Source of the DNA: Klebsiella planticola ATCC 33531
Lineage (GTDB): Bacteria > Pseudomonadota > Gammaproteobacteria > Enterobacterales > Enterobacteriaceae
DNA: 64,000 nt
Reading direction: 5' to 3'
Assembly (NCBI RefSeq): GCF_000735435.1
Contig: NZ_JMPP01000030.1
Location: 1-64,000, forward strand
In this document: positions 39,588 through 48,149 of the stretch, one piece after another
Layout: the number at the start of each line of letters is the position of its first letter
Numbering within the stretch: the first letter of the stretch is position 1
The notes under the pieces: generated by a model
Databases searched by the model: none
What the model saw: the letters and a program-made list of their open reading frames with translations, nothing else
What the model was told of the DNA's origin: nothing
Translations under genes and position numbers: made by a program

Positions 39588-40556
39588 TCACAGGTCGAGA
39601 ACCAGAACCGGCGTTTTCGCCCGCGAACAGCACAGGGTAATCTGACTATTGCTGGCTTTTTCTTCCGCCGTCAGGACGCAATCCCGGTGTTCAGGAATGC
39701 CGTCGATAACGTCGGTAATGCAGGAGCCGCAGATCCCCTGTTCGCAGGAGAGCATAACCTCGACTCTGGCGTGCAATAATACCTCGGCGATGGTTTGTTC
39801 CGGCGCAACCTGCAGGCGCTGGCCGCTTGATGCCAGCTCAATATAAAAACTGTTATTCTCCGCTTCATTATTCCGCTCGACCGGAGTAAAGCGCTCAAAA
39901 AAGAATTGCGCGGCCTGCCAGCCATATATTGGCATCGTATCCTGTAGCCGCTGAATAAAGCCGTCCGGGCCGCAGGCAATCACCGCAGTATCGATTTCCG
40001 CCGCGGTTAAACAGGCGGGGATCTCCCGGCGCAAAGAGTCGCCCTCGTCGCTGCAATGGATAACGACATTTCCCGCCGCAGAGAGCTGCTCCAGCCGCGC
40101 GGCAAAGGCCACGTGCCGCGCGGTGGCGACATAATAATGAATTTCAAAATCAAGCTGTTGCCGTGCTATCTCTTCCGCCATTGCCAGCAGCGGGGTCATG
40201 CCGATACCGCCGGCCAGCAGCAGGTAGCGCCTGGCCGCCGGCAGCGGAAAATGGTTGCGCGGGCGGGAGATGGAGAGTCGGTCGCCGGGTTTAAGCTCAT
40301 GGTGCAGATAGCGGGAGCCGCCGGAGGAAACCGCGCCCAGCTTGACGCAAATTTCATAACTTTGCCGCTGGTCAGGCATCCCGCAGAGGGAATACTGCCG
40401 TGGGCCGATGCCGGGAATCATAATATCGATATGGGCACCCGCAGAATAGCCGGGGAATATTTTTCCGTCTTCGGGAATGAATTTTAATGACAGATTACCC
40501 AGCCCGTTTGGGCTTATTTCCTTGACCGATACAGGAATCAGATCGCCGTCTTTCAT
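39588..40556 (-). CDS. Oxygenase reductase, FNR-like plus [2Fe-2S] (VanB/HpxE type)
   Basis: Electron-transfer reductase (322 aa): flavin domain (RQYSLCG near residue 60), NAD domain (YLLLAGGIGMTPLLAMAEEI near 115, AVIACGPDGFIQ near 195) and a C-terminal plant-type [2Fe-2S] ferredoxin (SCEQGICGSC near 270 and a later Cys pair). Such reductases feed a Rieske oxygenase, but none is encoded nearby. ATG 40556 is chosen; the ATG at 40574 lies in the ribosome-site region. First gene of the minus operon, divergent from a LysR regulator. Confidence 0.84.
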   Translation of the reverse strand: MKDGDLIPVSVKEISPNGLGNLSLKFIPEDGKIFPGYSAGAHIDIMIPGIGPRQYSLCGMPDQRQSYEICVKLGAVSSGGSRYLHHELKPGDRLSISRPRNHFPLPAARRYLLLAGGIGMTPLLAMAEEIARQQLDFEIHYYVATARHVAFAARLEQLSAAGNVVIHCSDEGDSLRREIPACLTAAEIDTAVIACGPDGFIQRLQDTMPIYGWQAAQFFFERFTPVERNNEAENNSFYIELASSGQRLQVAPEQTIAEVLLHARVEVMLSCEQGICGSCITDVIDGIPEHRDCVLTAEEKASNSQITLCCSRAKTPVLVLDL

Positions 40557-40764
40557 TAACCTTTGCCCTCCCATATTAAGCTGTCAGCAGGGCGGCCTGA
40601 GTCAGCGAAGGGAGAAAACGCCCTGCGCCGTAGGCTGTCCGGTATGCGAGTTAATTGGTGAAACGATTGTTTCTCCGCTATGAATGCTACGGTATTGTGA
40701 TAAAACTGTTGCGTCCAGAGCTTTGATTCGCACAACCCGTTGCAAAAAAGAGAGCACCCAGACC

Positions 40765-41664
40765 ATGTTTGCATTCTCCCGTTTTCTGCTGTATTTCACC
40801 GAAGTGGCCCGCCAGGGGTCGTTTCGTAAAGCGTCAGAGGCGCTGCACGTCTCGGCGTCTTCCATCGATCGTCAGATTTTGCGCGTCGAAAATGAGCTGG
40901 CGATGCCGCTATTCGAGCGCCATCCTACGGGGCTGCGCCTGACGGCCGCCGGGGAGCTGCTGCTGCATGCGGCAAATAACTGGAAAAAGGACTTTACCCG
41001 GGTGTGCGAGCAGCTGGATGACCTGCGCGGGCTGCGGCGCGGGCATGTGCGCATCGCCACTATCGATGCCATTAACCGGCATTTCTTTTCGGCGATGCTG
41101 AAGGAGGTGCATAACCATTATCCCAACATTTCTTTTACATTAACCACCATGAACAATATCAACATCCAGCAGGCGCTGATCTCGGGCGAGGCGGATTTTG
41201 GTATCATGCTCAACCCCCAAAGTTCCCGTGAACTGCAGGTCCGGGCCTTTGCCGAAATGAATCTCGGGATCGTGGTGCCTAAGGGCCACCCGCTGGAAAG
41301 CCGTAGCGCCGTGCGGTTTAATCAGTGCATCGAGTACCCGTTTATCATTCCTTCCGCGCCGCTGATGATCGGCGAGCCGGTGGAGGCGCTGGTGAATATC
41401 AGCGGCAATGAGGTTAGGGAAGTGGCTGTTTCTAATAACATTCACATGATAAGAACCCTGATCAAAGAGCAGATGGGCATCGGTATTTTGTGTCGCCTGG
41501 ATATTCTGGATGAGATTCAGTCCGGTCAGCTGGCGTTTATTCCGTTGACCGATCCGCAGCTTAAACCCTTCACCCTGGCGCTGTGCGTCTCCCCCGCCCG
41601 GCAGCTGTCGCTTGCCGCCTCCATGATGCTCAAGCAGCTGGAAATCCTCTTCAGCCAGATTTGA
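40765..41664 (+). CDS. LysR-family transcriptional regulator
   Basis: LysR regulator (299 aa). Winged helix-turn-helix in residues 1-65 (GSFRKASEALHVSASSIDRQILRVE), effector domain after 90 (GHVRIATIDAINRHFFSAML). The frame is open from 40684, but the family start is MFAFSRFLLYFTEVARQGSF at 40765. It stands between the two halves of the heterocycle island and is divergent from the reductase operon, so it probably controls one or both. Confidence 0.86.
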   Translation: MFAFSRFLLYFTEVARQGSFRKASEALHVSASSIDRQILRVENELAMPLFERHPTGLRLTAAGELLLHAANNWKKDFTRVCEQLDDLRGLRRGHVRIATIDAINRHFFSAMLKEVHNHYPNISFTLTTMNNINIQQALISGEADFGIMLNPQSSRELQVRAFAEMNLGIVVPKGHPLESRSAVRFNQCIEYPFIIPSAPLMIGEPVEALVNISGNEVREVAVSNNIHMIRTLIKEQMGIGILCRLDILDEIQSGQLAFIPLTDPQLKPFTLALCVSPARQLSLAASMMLKQLEILFSQI

Positions 41665-41689
41665 CCCGCAGGCACTAAAACATTCCACG

Positions 41690-41710
41690 AACGCACCATT
41701 ATGGTGCGTT
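41690..41710. promoter_or_regulatory. NtrC-type enhancer site (also hairpin after lysR gene)
   Basis: GCACC-ATTAT-GGTGC at 41693-41707 matches the NtrC (NRI) consensus dyad GCACC-N5-GGTGC exactly, and the symmetry extends to 41690-41710. It lies about 130 bases before the predicted sigma-54 start, a normal enhancer distance. The same dyad is 26 bases after the LysR stop and is followed by TTTT, so it may also end that transcript. Confidence 0.65.
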
Positions 41711-41804
41711 TTGTGTGTTAGTGAATCAAAGGTTGCATGAGAGGGCGTCGCCGACGACGCGCGATTCTGGCGGGGCGCCGGGGATGAGGTATGCCGATCG
41801 CCCC

Positions 41805-41820
41805 TGGCACAGTTTTTGTA
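41805..41820 (+). promoter_or_regulatory. Sigma-54-type promoter
   Basis: TGGCAC-AGTTT-TTGTA at 41805-41820 fits the -24/-12 consensus TGGCAC-N5-TTGCA with one deviation (GT instead of GC at -12) and resembles glnAp2. Start expected near 41830, giving a leader of roughly 135 bases before the binding-protein ATG. Confidence 0.65.
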
Positions 41821-41966
41821 TAACTGAACATGAGTATAAGCGGTCAGTGCGGTTTATCCGTACGGGACATTGCTCAGTAACCATTTCGCGGTTCAATGTT
41901 GACCGGGGTGGGAGGCTGAGCCGTTGTCCGCTCGTCCTCTTTCCCGGCGTTATGAGGAGAGGGGCA

Positions 41967-42956
41967 ATGAAAATACGTTCACGCATTCCCTGGGGCTACC
42001 GTGTGCTGGGCCTGGTTGCCCTGAGCGGTCTGTCTCTGGCCGTTCAGGCCGAGGATAAAATTGTTCTGCTGACCTCCTGGTACGCCCAGGCGGAGCAGGG
42101 CGGCTATTATCAGGCCCAGGCAACGGGGATCTACAAAAAATATGGTCTGGATGTCGACATTCGCTCCGGCGGCCCCCAGGTTAACGGCATGCAGCTGCTG
42201 TTATCAAAACGGGCTGACGTCATTATCGGCTACGATCTGCAGCTGCTGGAAGGCATTCAGCGGGGATTCCAGGCCAAAGCCATTGCCGCCCCCTTTCAGT
42301 ATGATCCCCAGGGGCTGCTGACCCACGCCGATGTTAGCTCGCTGGAGGGGCTGAAAGGGAAAACCATTCTGGTCTCCAGCTCCGGCCAGGCGACGTGGTG
42401 GCCGTGGCTGAAGGGGCACTATCAACTGAATGATGCCCAGGCCCGACCCTACACCTTCAATATTCAACCCTTTGTCGCGGATAACAACGTCGCCCAGCAG
42501 GCCTACGTCAGCTCCGAGGTTTTCCAGGTGCAAAAGGCGGGGGTGAAAGCGAACTTCTTCCTGTTTTCCGAACACGGCTATCCCCCCTACGGCGGCATTA
42601 TGATTGCCCGCCCGGAAACCATCGCCGATCGCAAAGCGGCGATGGCGAAGTTTGTCCGCGCGTCGATGGAAGGCTGGGTGAGCTACCTGAACAATCCGGC
42701 CCCGGGAAATGCGTTGATTAAACAAGATAACCCCAAAATGACCGACGATCTGCTGGCCTGGGCCGTCACGCAAATCCGCCAGCATCACCTGATTGATGGC
42801 GGCGACGCCGCTACCGAGGGTTGGGGAACGATGACGGAAACGCGCTGGCGGAAGACCCGTGATTTTATGGTCAGCGCCAACCTGCTGGATGCCGCGACCG
42901 ACTGGAAGCAGGCCTATACCACTGAGTTTGTGCAGGCTATGCAGGTTAAACCCTGA
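41967..42956 (+). CDS. Orphan NMT1/THI5-family ABC substrate-binding protein
   Basis: Periplasmic binding protein (329 aa) with signal peptide about residues 1-26 (LGLVALSGLSLAVQA). Its mature start SWYAQAEQGGYYQAQATGIY and the RPYTFNIQPFVAD block are very close to the protein encoded at 35961-36944. No ATPase or permease lies beside it, so it may share that transporter with a different ligand. ATG 41967 follows GAGGAGAGG; the longer frame from 41715 crosses the promoter and is rejected. First gene behind the NtrC/sigma-54 signals. Confidence 0.84.
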   Translation: MKIRSRIPWGYRVLGLVALSGLSLAVQAEDKIVLLTSWYAQAEQGGYYQAQATGIYKKYGLDVDIRSGGPQVNGMQLLLSKRADVIIGYDLQLLEGIQRGFQAKAIAAPFQYDPQGLLTHADVSSLEGLKGKTILVSSSGQATWWPWLKGHYQLNDAQARPYTFNIQPFVADNNVAQQAYVSSEVFQVQKAGVKANFFLFSEHGYPPYGGIMIARPETIADRKAAMAKFVRASMEGWVSYLNNPAPGNALIKQDNPKMTDDLLAWAVTQIRQHHLIDGGDAATEGWGTMTETRWRKTRDFMVSANLLDAATDWKQAYTTEFVQAMQVKP

Positions 42957-42967
42957 GGAGCGACGCC

Positions 42968-44386
42968 ATGTCATTATTGATTAAAAACGCGCATGCCATC
43001 CTCAGCGGTCTCCCGGGGGACGCTGCGCGGCTGGCCGGGCCGGATATCCGTATCCGCGATGGCGTTATCGCCGCCATTGGTTCGCTGGCGGCGCTGCCGG
43101 AGGAGCGGCAGATCGATGCCCGGGACTGCGTGGTCTATCCGGCATGGGTGAATACGCATCACCATCTTTTTCAGTCGCTGTTAAAGGGGGAACCTCAGGG
43201 GCTGAATCAGAGCCTGACGGCATGGCTGAGCGCCACGCCATACCGTTTTCGCGCCGCGTTCGATGAGCACACTTTTCGTCTGGCGGTGCGCATCGGGCTG
43301 GTGGAGCTGCTGCGATCGGGCTGCGCCACCGTCGCGGATCACAACTATTTATACTGGCCCGATATGCCCTTCGATACCTCGGAGATTGTGTTTAGCGAGG
43401 GCGAGGCGCTGGGCATGCGCATTGTTCTGTGTCGCGGAGGCGCTACCCAGGGGCGGGCCGTTGAGCGGGATCTGCCGGTCGCGCTGCGTCCCGAAACCTT
43501 CGATGGCTATATGGCGGATATTGAACGGTTGGTCAAACGCTATCACCACCCTGGCGCCGGCTCCCTGCGGCGGGTGGTGATGGCGCCCACCACCGTGCTG
43601 CATTCGGCGCCGGGCGCCCAGCTGCGGGAGATGGCCAAACTGGCTCGTCACCTGGGCATTCGGCTGCACAGCCATCTGTCGGAAACCGTGGATTATCTGG
43701 ATGCCGCGCGGGAGAAGTTTGCCATGACGCCGGTTCAGTTCTGCGCCGAGCATGACTGGCTGGGGAATGACGTGTGGTTTGCGCATCTGGTGAAGCTGCT
43801 GCCGGAAGAGATCGCGCTGCTTGGGCAAACCGGCACCGGCATCGCCCATTGTCCGCAAAGCAACGGGCGGCTGGGAAGCGGGATTGCCGATCTGCTGGCG
43901 CTGGAAAAGGCCGGGGTGCCGGTATCGCTGGGGGTGGACGGCGCCGCCTCCAATGAAGCGGCGGATATGCAAAGCGAGGCCCACGCCGCGTGGTTGCTGC
44001 AGCGGGCGCGTAAAGGCATGCAGGCGCAGCCGCGCTACGCCGGCGGCACCTTTGAGGGCGGCGCCGACGCCGCCACGGTCGAGGATGTGGTGCGCTGGGG
44101 AAGCGCAGGCGGCGCGCGCATCCTCGGCTTGCCGCAGTGCGGCGCTATCAGCGTCGGGATGCAGGCGGATTTAGCGATTTATCGCCTCGACGATCCGCGC
44201 TACTTCGGGCTGCACGATATCGCGATTGGCCCGGTGGCCTGCGGCGGTCGGGCCTCGCTGAAAGCGTTGCTGCTCAATGGGCGGCCGATCGTTGAGGAAG
44301 ATGTGATTCCCGGTCTGGATCTTGAGGCCATGCGCCGCGACGCGCTGGCGGCGGTACGAACCCTACAACAGCGTGCGGCTGTTTAA
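42968..44386 (+). CDS. 8-oxoguanine-deaminase-like amidohydrolase (TrzN/AtzB group)
   Basis: Amidohydrolase (472 aa) of the cytosine/guanine deaminase superfamily. Metal ligands THHHLFQSL near residue 62; LHSHLSETVDYLDAAR near 235 (His plus catalytic Glu); FAHLVKL near 273; and GVDGAASNEAADM near 323 (catalytic Asp). The arrangement fits 8-oxoguanine deaminases, which yield urate, but triazine hydrolases belong to the same group. Follows the orphan binding protein by 11 bases with GAGGAGCG before the ATG. Confidence 0.78.
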   Translation: MSLLIKNAHAILSGLPGDAARLAGPDIRIRDGVIAAIGSLAALPEERQIDARDCVVYPAWVNTHHHLFQSLLKGEPQGLNQSLTAWLSATPYRFRAAFDEHTFRLAVRIGLVELLRSGCATVADHNYLYWPDMPFDTSEIVFSEGEALGMRIVLCRGGATQGRAVERDLPVALRPETFDGYMADIERLVKRYHHPGAGSLRRVVMAPTTVLHSAPGAQLREMAKLARHLGIRLHSHLSETVDYLDAAREKFAMTPVQFCAEHDWLGNDVWFAHLVKLLPEEIALLGQTGTGIAHCPQSNGRLGSGIADLLALEKAGVPVSLGVDGAASNEAADMQSEAHAAWLLQRARKGMQAQPRYAGGTFEGGADAATVEDVVRWGSAGGARILGLPQCGAISVGMQADLAIYRLDDPRYFGLHDIAIGPVACGGRASLKALLLNGRPIVEEDVIPGLDLEAMRRDALAAVRTLQQRAAV

Positions 44387-44407
44387 ACCCAATACAGGAC
44401 AATCATA

Positions 44408-45397
44408 ATGACGCAATCCATTCAGAATCAGGGCTATGCATTACAGGAACTGGAGAAAGAAGCGCTGATGGGCGCGCCGGGGGAAGAGACGTTTACCCGC
44501 GAAGTCCGCTGCATCGATCTCGCAAATTTTGAGGAAAGGAAAAGTGAGATTGCCGATCAGCTATGGGAGGCGGCAGTGGAGATTGGCTTCTTCCAGGTTA
44601 GCCACCACGGTATTCCGCTGGCGGATATCCGCCAGGCGTTCAGCATGACCGAGGCGTTTTTCGCCCTGCCCGATGAGGTGAAGGGGCAGTATCCGTTGGC
44701 CCGCAATGCCGGGTGGGAAAGCAAGGCGCAGGTCCGGCCGTCGACGAAGACGCCGGATCAAAAAGAGTCGTACCAGATCACCCGTCCGCTGATGGCGGGG
44801 CTATGGCCCAGCGACCAGCAGCTGCCGGCGTTCAAAAAGACGATGCTGGAGTTTGAATCGCGGTGCTGGCAGCTGGGGATGAAGCTGCTGTCCTGCTTTG
44901 CCTTAAAGCTGGGGTTTACGGAGTCGTTTTTTACCACCGCTCACGATCCGGATCGTGAAACCTACCAGAGCACATTGCGCATGCTGCACTACTACGCCAG
45001 CCACCAGGCGCAGCAGGGGATGTGGCGCGCCGGCGCCCATACGGATTTTGACTGTCTGACGCTGTTATTCCAGCGCCCGGGGCAGGGCGGGCTGCAGGTG
45101 TGTCCGGGTAAGGACCGCGAGAGCCAGCAGTGGACCAGCATTGAGCCGCGCGAGGAGGTGATCACCTGCAATATCGGCGATATGCTGATGCGCTGGAGCG
45201 ACGACCAGCTACCCTCTAACTTCCACCGGGTGAGAAGCCCGCTTGCCCATGAGTATCAGGGACCGCGCTATAGCCTGGCGTTTTTCTGTCAGGCCAATAA
45301 GGATGTCGAGATCCTCGGGCCGCAGGCGAAATACCCGCCGATTACCGCGGAGGCCTATCTGCAGCAGCGTATTCAGGCCAATTTTGCCAAAGGATAG
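44408..45397 (+). CDS. 2-oxoglutarate/Fe(II)-dependent dioxygenase, isopenicillin N synthase-like
   Basis: Non-heme iron oxygenase (329 aa). The N-terminal domain IGFFQVSHHGIPLADI near residue 60 is typical of the IPNS/DIOX family. Iron facial triad: AGAHTDFDCLTLLF near residue 210 (His-X-Asp) and NFHRVRSP near 278 (His); the Arg in GPRYSLAFF near 294 binds the 2OG carboxylate. Likely hydroxylates or N-dealkylates a heterocycle before or after the deaminase. Ends the sigma-54 transcript; a strong terminator follows. Confidence 0.83.
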   Translation: MTQSIQNQGYALQELEKEALMGAPGEETFTREVRCIDLANFEERKSEIADQLWEAAVEIGFFQVSHHGIPLADIRQAFSMTEAFFALPDEVKGQYPLARNAGWESKAQVRPSTKTPDQKESYQITRPLMAGLWPSDQQLPAFKKTMLEFESRCWQLGMKLLSCFALKLGFTESFFTTAHDPDRETYQSTLRMLHYYASHQAQQGMWRAGAHTDFDCLTLLFQRPGQGGLQVCPGKDRESQQWTSIEPREEVITCNIGDMLMRWSDDQLPSNFHRVRSPLAHEYQGPRYSLAFFCQANKDVEILGPQAKYPPITAEAYLQQRIQANFAKG

Positions 45398-45430
45398 ACT
45401 TCCGCGACGGAGCTTCCCGAGCGGTCATCC

Positions 45431-45464
45431 TGTAAAAGTCCACGCCACGGCGTGGGCTTTTACA
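45431..45464 (+). terminator. Rho-independent terminator after dioxygenase gene
   Basis: A 15-bp stem with one T-G pair: 45431-45445 with 45450-45464, loop of four bases (45446-45449). The 3' arm contains the T-run CTTTTACA. Thirty-four bases after the stop codon. Confidence 0.8.
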
Positions 45465-45752
45465 GCCATCGATAACGGATATTGGCCAAAGAACAATTTC
45501 GTAGCGCTGTTTAATTTAATCGTCTGAACAGGAGCCGGTTAGCGAGCACCTCTGTTTATTTGCACTTGGTTGTGCCCGGGTTATATTATCGCTCGCCGAG
45601 GAATGTTAATTAATATAATAAAAACAGAAGCAATATAATCACCGCATTAACATTTCTCATACAACTCATTTTTTGTTTGTGAGCGGTTTCATTATTTTAA
45701 AACCCTAAATAGGGTATGGTTTAGCAGCATTTGACCTGACGTGGTGGATATC
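45465..45752 (+). promoter_or_regulatory. Leader of the microcompartment regulator operon
   Basis: AT-rich promoter region. At 45678-45693 TGTGA-GCGGTT-TCATT is a partial CRP match (first half-site perfect, second 3 of 5). At 45702-45715 ACCCTA-AA-TAGGGT is an exact palindrome 38 bases before the kinase ATG, a candidate operator. No other gene is present. Assignments are inference. Confidence 0.45.
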
Positions 45753-46994
45753 ATGAAAAATAAATACAAATTACACGAATTTCTTGATGTTGACCGGTTG
45801 CAAACGCTGCAGGACAATTTTAGTCAATCGATGATGATTGCGCTGGTGGTGGTCGATCAGGACGGTATTCCGGTCACCCAGGCGAGCGGTTTTTCTGATT
45901 TTTGCGCCCGATCAAGAATGAATGCCACCCTTGCCCGCCACTGCTATGACAGCGATAGCGCCGGAGGACGGGCGGCAATGCTCGCCGGCGAGCCGGTGGT
46001 TTATCGCTGTTACTGTGGTTTTGTCGAATTTGCGGTACCCATTATGATTAATGGTCATTACCTCGGCGCGTTTATTTCGGGACAGGTCAAAGTCGAAGCG
46101 GAGAAAGAGCAAACGATTCCCTATATCCTCGACAATAATCATCTGTGGCAAGAAAATCCCTGGCTGATTAATCTGCATGAAAATACGCCGCGCATGCCCT
46201 ACGACCGCTTTGAATCGACGGCCTACACGCTGCTGCACGTTGCCTCATATCTGGTCGAGCAGGCCCATGCCAACAACATCCAGCGTGAGCTGCGGCAAAA
46301 AGAGCAGGAGCTCACCGGCGAACTGCGTAAACGCGTGGAGATCGAACGTTCATTACATGAGGCCGAGTTTAAGGCGCTTTCTTACCAGATTAACCCCCAC
46401 TTTTTGTTTAACGTGCTGAATACGATCGGTCGGCTGGCGTTTCTTGAAGATGCCAGCCGTACGGAAACAATGGTGCATGACTTTTCCGATATGATGCGTT
46501 ATTTGTTGCGCAAAAATAACAATGGTCTGATTACCCTTGGCCGCGAAATGAATTATGTCAATTGCTATATGGCCATTCAAAAAGTCAGAATGAATGAGCG
46601 TTTTGACTATGTTTGCGATATTCCTGAAAAATATAATGAAACGGTTTGTCCTTTTTTAATTCTTCAGCCGCTGGTGGAGAACTTTTTTAATTATGTTGTC
46701 GAGCCGCGTGAAACCAAAAGTCACATAATTCTGCGGGCTACCGATGATGGTAAAGATGTGATTATCGAGATAGCCGATAACGGAGATGGTATTTCACCCG
46801 AGGATATTGAACATATTCTCTCTGGCAACCAGAATCGACAGAAAGGCGGGATCGGCATTAATAATATCAACAATCGCCTGCAGCTGTTATTTGGTGAAAA
46901 CTATGGTTTGCAGATCGCCAGTCCCCATAAGCCGATGCTCGGCACCACGGTAAAACTGCGGTTCCCGATGGCGCCCGCTGAGTCTGGAGTGTGA
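45753..46994 (+). CDS. PocR-domain sensor histidine kinase, LytS/YesM type
   Basis: Cytoplasmic sensor kinase (413 aa) with no membrane span. Residues 10-165 form a PocR-type ligand-sensing domain with four cysteines (Cys51, Cys64, Cys86, Cys88; the YRCYCGF pair is characteristic). A charged coiled coil follows (170-208). The His_kinase domain has [18 protein letters not shown] with the phospho-acceptor His216, and the ATPase has PLVENFF and EIADNGDGI. PocR domains regulate propanediol utilisation in Salmonella, so the ligand may be the diol. ATG 45753 preferred over GTG 45741. Its stop is directly followed by the response regulator. Confidence 0.85.
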   Translation: MKNKYKLHEFLDVDRLQTLQDNFSQSMMIALVVVDQDGIPVTQASGFSDFCARSRMNATLARHCYDSDSAGGRAAMLAGEPVVYRCYCGFVEFAVPIMINGHYLGAFISGQVKVEAEKEQTIPYILDNNHLWQENPWLINLHENTPRMPYDRFESTAYTLLHVASYLVEQAHANNIQRELRQKEQELTGELRKRVEIERSLHEAEFKALSYQINPHFLFNVLNTIGRLAFLEDASRTETMVHDFSDMMRYLLRKNNNGLITLGREMNYVNCYMAIQKVRMNERFDYVCDIPEKYNETVCPFLILQPLVENFFNYVVEPRETKSHIILRATDDGKDVIIEIADNGDGISPEDIEHILSGNQNRQKGGIGINNINNRLQLLFGENYGLQIASPHKPMLGTTVKLRFPMAPAESGV

Positions 46995-46996
46995 GA

Positions 46997-48049
46997 ATGT
47001 ATAACATTGTTATTGTCGAAGATGAGTATATTGAGTCGGAATCGCTCAAGCGGATTGTCTCTCGCTGCGTGGAGAACTCTGTCATTCATGAGGCGTCGAC
47101 CGGGAAAAAGGCGATTCAGCTTATCGATGAACTTAATCAAATCGATATGATGCTGGTGGATATCAACATTCCGCTCCCCAATGGCAATCAGGTTATTGAG
47201 TATCTCAAGTCGAAAAATACACAAACCAAAGTGATCGTCACCACGGCAAACGATGACTTTGACATTGTGCGTCATATGCTGAGCCTGAAAGTGGATGACT
47301 ATCTGCTAAAACCGGTTAAGCAGAGTATTCTCAGCGATACGATCCGCAAAACCTTGCTGGTGGATGAACAGGGGGCCGTCGCGACGCGGGAGCAGCGGCA
47401 GACGATAAGCGATCTGATGGGCGGCTGTGATTATCCCGGCTGGCACACCTGGTTGTTCGGTATTCTTGATGCGGCCTGCGCGCAACCCATGTCTGATAAC
47501 GATGGGGCGAAGAGGTTGACCGACGTGCTGGAATTGCTCCTGCAGCATCTTGCCGGGCTCAGCGATAAGTATATCCCGTGTCGGCAAAAAATTACCGATC
47601 TGATCCACAGCATTCATCAGCACGGTCTGGGCGTCGGCCGCTACTGGCCGGTGATGGTGGGGTTGTTCAATCTCAGCCACGCTATCTTTGAGCAGCTGTT
47701 TAAAAGCGCCAGCGGCAGCATGGATTTTGTCGCCAGAGCCCGTTTCCATATTGAAAAAAACCTGCTTAACAACATGACGCTGGATGATATCGCCGCGGAG
47801 GCTTTCGTCAGTCCGTGCTATCTGAGTCGGGCGTTTAAAAAGAGTACCGGCAGCGGATTCTCCAGTTACATTACCAGCCGAAAAATCAATATCGCCAGGT
47901 CTCTTTTGCAATACAGCGATCTAAAAGTGAATACCATTGCGCTGGAACTCTCCTGGCAGGATGCGAACTATTTTTGTCGGATCTTCAAGAAAGAGACCGG
48001 CATTGCGCCATCCGATTATCGCCGCCTCGCCTCGCCCGAAGCGGGCTGA
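46997..48049 (+). CDS. YesN-type response regulator with AraC DNA-binding domain
   Basis: Response regulator (350 aa). Receiver domain residues 1-115, with acidic pair Glu8-Asp9, phospho-acceptor Asp55 in MMLVDINIPLPNG, and Lys105 in LLKPVKQ. A linker region is followed by a C-terminal AraC pair of helix-turn-helix motifs (LDDIAAEAFVSPCYLSRAFKK and VNTIALELSWQDANYFCRIFKK). ATG 46997, two bases after the kinase stop. Expected to be phosphorylated by the PocR-type kinase and to activate the microcompartment operon. Confidence 0.87.
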   Translation: MYNIVIVEDEYIESESLKRIVSRCVENSVIHEASTGKKAIQLIDELNQIDMMLVDINIPLPNGNQVIEYLKSKNTQTKVIVTTANDDFDIVRHMLSLKVDDYLLKPVKQSILSDTIRKTLLVDEQGAVATREQRQTISDLMGGCDYPGWHTWLFGILDAACAQPMSDNDGAKRLTDVLELLLQHLAGLSDKYIPCRQKITDLIHSIHQHGLGVGRYWPVMVGLFNLSHAIFEQLFKSASGSMDFVARARFHIEKNLLNNMTLDDIAAEAFVSPCYLSRAFKKSTGSGFSSYITSRKINIARSLLQYSDLKVNTIALELSWQDANYFCRIFKKETGIAPSDYRRLASPEAG

Positions 48050-48061
48050 TCGTCACCCGGT

Positions 48062-48097
48062 CTTTCTTGCGCTTACTCCGGCGTAAGCGCAAGAAAG
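48062..48097. repeat. Perfect 15-bp hairpin between response regulator and metK
   Basis: CTTTCTTGCGCTTAC (48062-48076) pairs exactly with GTAAGCGCAAGAAAG (48083-48097) over the 6-base loop TCCGGC. It starts 13 bases after the regulator stop. The 3' arm is purine-rich and no T-run follows, so it is not a usual intrinsic terminator; RNA processing, stability or partial attenuation are possible. Confidence 0.7.
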
Positions 48098-48149
48098 TCC
48101 GCTATCCCGGCAAGATTGTTTACTCGTCGCCGCATCGCGCGCCGCTAAG

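Noticed and set aside
41715-41966. N-terminal extension of the orphan binding protein
   Set aside because: The open frame upstream of 41967 contains the sigma-54-type promoter; the ATG at 41967 has an excellent ribosome site and begins a normal signal peptide.
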